Shown: one piece after another, positions 62,633 to 64,000 of the stretch | Position numbering within the stretch: the first letter of the stretch is position 1 | How the letters are laid out: every line of letters starts with the position of its first letter | Assembly: GCA_016748015.1 (NCBI GenBank) | Contig: JAAOMT010000436.1 | Span: 1,813,187-1,877,186 of the forward strand | From: Geosiphon pyriformis | Lineage: Eukaryota > Glomeromycota > Glomeromycetes > Archaeosporales > Geosiphonaceae | Reading direction: 5' to 3' | DNA: 64,000 nucleotides | Notes under the pieces: model-generated | Told to the model about the DNA's origin: nothing | Databases searched by the model: none | The model's input: the letters and a program-made list of their open reading frames with translations, nothing else | Made by a program: the position numbers and the translations under genes

Positions 62633-63326
62633 ATGCCAAAAAATGCAAACCAAAAGTGAACAGCAATCTCCTTGGAGACTAAAAAGGCTTTCTGCCAATA
62701 CAAACTAGAGCATCCTGACTACTCAGTAAATAGATTTATCAAAATATTTAATCTAAAGATTGACTGCTCCACTGTAACAAAGATACTTGTGAAATCAGAC
62801 CGATAAATTAAAAAGAATGTATCTGGCAACTCTGGTCAATTGACAAAGAACAGAAAAGAGATGTTTCCAAAAATAAATAATGCACTAAGAGAATGGATGC
62901 TTGGAGCACTAGCTACCAACTGCATTCTTACTGGAAAAATTTTACAAATGAAAGCTCTCAAGTTTGCTGAAAAGTTTCTAGAAGAAAATAACTTTAAAGC
63001 ATCAGATAGTTGGTTAGAAAAGTTCAAAAAACGTCATAATTTGCATCACATTAAGATGCATAGTGAAGCAAACAGTGCTCTCTTGGAAATTTTACCAGAG
63101 GAATGAGAGAAACTACATGAGATTATCAGCAAATATGATTTAAATAATGTTTACAATACCAATAAGACAGCATTATTCTTTAAAATGCCACCAAATGCAA
63201 CTTTGGCAACAAGATTTACCTCTGGTACCAAGTGTGATAAGAGTCGAATTACCATATTTCTTGCTTATAATGCAACAGATAGCATCAAGTTACAGTCTTT
63301 AATTATTGGCAAAGCTGCAAAGCCAT
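62633..63326 (+). pseudogene. pogo/Tigger-type (CENP-B-like) transposase, truncated by an LTR
   Basis: From ATG 62633 a single phase shows an N-terminal helix-turn-helix (KKAFCQYKLEHPDYSVNRFI...STVTKIL), the CENP-B-type domain (SWLEKFKKRHNLHHIK, about 63012) and the start of the DDE catalytic domain (VYNTNKTALFFKMPPN, about 63150; IIGKAAKP, about 63305). The first catalytic Asp should lie in an N-A-D-E-T-like motif but reads N-T-N-K-T, a G-to-A change. Stops are TGA at 62657, TAA near 62804 and TGA near 63105. The frame is cut after codon KP by the LTR at 63327, so the rest of the DDE domain is missing from this window. Confidence 0.85.
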
Positions 63327-64000
63327 TGTTACGGTTTAAGAATTTAGCAAAAAGAATCATAAAAATAATACAAACTATTCAATCATAATATAGCACAGTA
63401 ATAATCTTAGAAAGGTAATGATTAACATAGTAGCAAACACCATCTCGCGATAGTGGCAAGCACCAGTTCACAATAGCAGCCAACACCAACTGGTGATAGC
63501 AGCAAGCACCAGGTTGAAATATCAAAAAGAAAGTATTTTCTCGTAGAACTACAAACATGTATATATACAGTAGTTTTAATATTGGGAAAGAATCAATCAA
63601 GTAATAAAAATCATAACTTATCAAGCAATAGATCCAATTTTATCCAACAAACTCCACTTTAAATCATACTTTCAAATTAAATATCCCAAGAAACCTTTAA
63701 AATCAAAAAGAAATGAAAAAGAATATTTAAAACTGAACTATCACAACCCAAAGTATTAAGAAACTTACTTGTATTATTTATTGAATGAAACTATCATTCA
63801 TCAACTGAATCCCTTGGAAGAATAATCCTTGATCAAGATTATTCACGTTGTTACTAATTGATAAAAGCTTTATTGTGAGAATTAGAAAAGCGCTAAAGAC
63901 CATTAACATTCTGTGTTTCTAGATTAGAGAAACACATCAGGCAATTGCAAGGATAGCCTCAGAGAAGACCCCAGACAGTGGGTAGATTTCAGTTCAGCCT
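63327..64000 (+). mobile_element. LTR of the second family, running off the window
   Basis: The LTR begins TGTTACGG inside the transposase pseudogene and matches the solo LTR at 22042-22884 along its visible length. It keeps four 23-bp tandem units (63426-63517). Whether it is a solo LTR or the start of a full element cannot be told here. CCAT (63323-63326) is the expected left TSD. Confidence 0.85.
63426..63517 (+). repeat. Four tandem 23-bp units in the LTR
   Basis: Four 23-bp units have the core AGCAAGCACCA. They are related to the five units at 22138-22252, with C where that copy has T in several positions. Confidence 0.75.

Noticed and set aside
1-64000. tRNA or rRNA genes
   Set aside because: No cloverleaf-like segment or rRNA signature was seen on reading either strand. 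A covariance-model scan would be needed to exclude a tRNA.

Overview
This looks like a nuclear contig from a very AT-rich fungus, most likely an arbuscular mycorrhizal fungus (Glomeromycotina, Rhizophagus-like). That assignment is an inference from the base composition, the short introns, the transposon families and a Fanzor relic; no marker gene proves it. About 80% of the window is nested transposons. The rest is one compact gene island at about 48.0-58.6 kb.

1-33.8 kb is a stack of decayed elements. The oldest layer is a plus-strand LINE relic (about 620-1262, 17588-22041 and 22885-23650). A decayed Ty3/gypsy element (1263-17583) was inserted into it with a 4-bp target duplication (TSD, ATGG), and so was a solo LTR (22042-22884). 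A young full-length LINE (2462-9195, 11-bp TSD) was inserted into the gypsy relic. A minus-strand LINE relic (about 23660-31314) carries an ORF1-only 'half-LINE' (25189-28446), which is itself split by a solo LTR (26341-27324). A 5'-truncated LINE (31330-32089, 15-bp TSD) follows.

33.8-46.0 kb is a second half-LINE, on the minus strand with a 10-bp TSD. It is split by an almost complete LTR retrotransposon (33872-43755, LTRs 976 bp each). Its single gag-pol frame encodes gag, protease, an unfamiliar Cys-rich domain, a dUTPase with all five motifs, RT, RNase H and integrase. A separate third ORF lies in the env position. The decayed 1-17 kb element has the same layout, including the dUTPase.

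48.0-58.6 kb is the gene island. It holds a DCAF11/WDR23-like WD40 protein (-, 11 exons, 536 aa), a divergent 2-hydroxyacyl-CoA lyase/oxalyl-CoA decarboxylase-like ThDP enzyme (+, 8 exons, 565 aa), a minus-strand Fanzor (eukaryotic TnpB-like) relic, a RanBP3/Yrb2-like Ran-binding protein (-, 8 exons, 522 aa) and a conserved protein of unknown function (-, 3 exons, 220 aa). All four gene models close in frame with GT-AG introns. The genes do not form an obvious pathway.

58.6-64.0 kb returns to AT-rich repeats: unidentified degraded ORFs, then a pogo/Tigger-type transposase pseudogene (62633-63326) cut by an LTR that runs off the window.

A consistent theme is decay by C-to-T and G-to-A change. 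It accounts for the in-frame stops I examined, several lost catalytic residues, most LTR-LTR differences and the drift of the relics to near-pure A+T.
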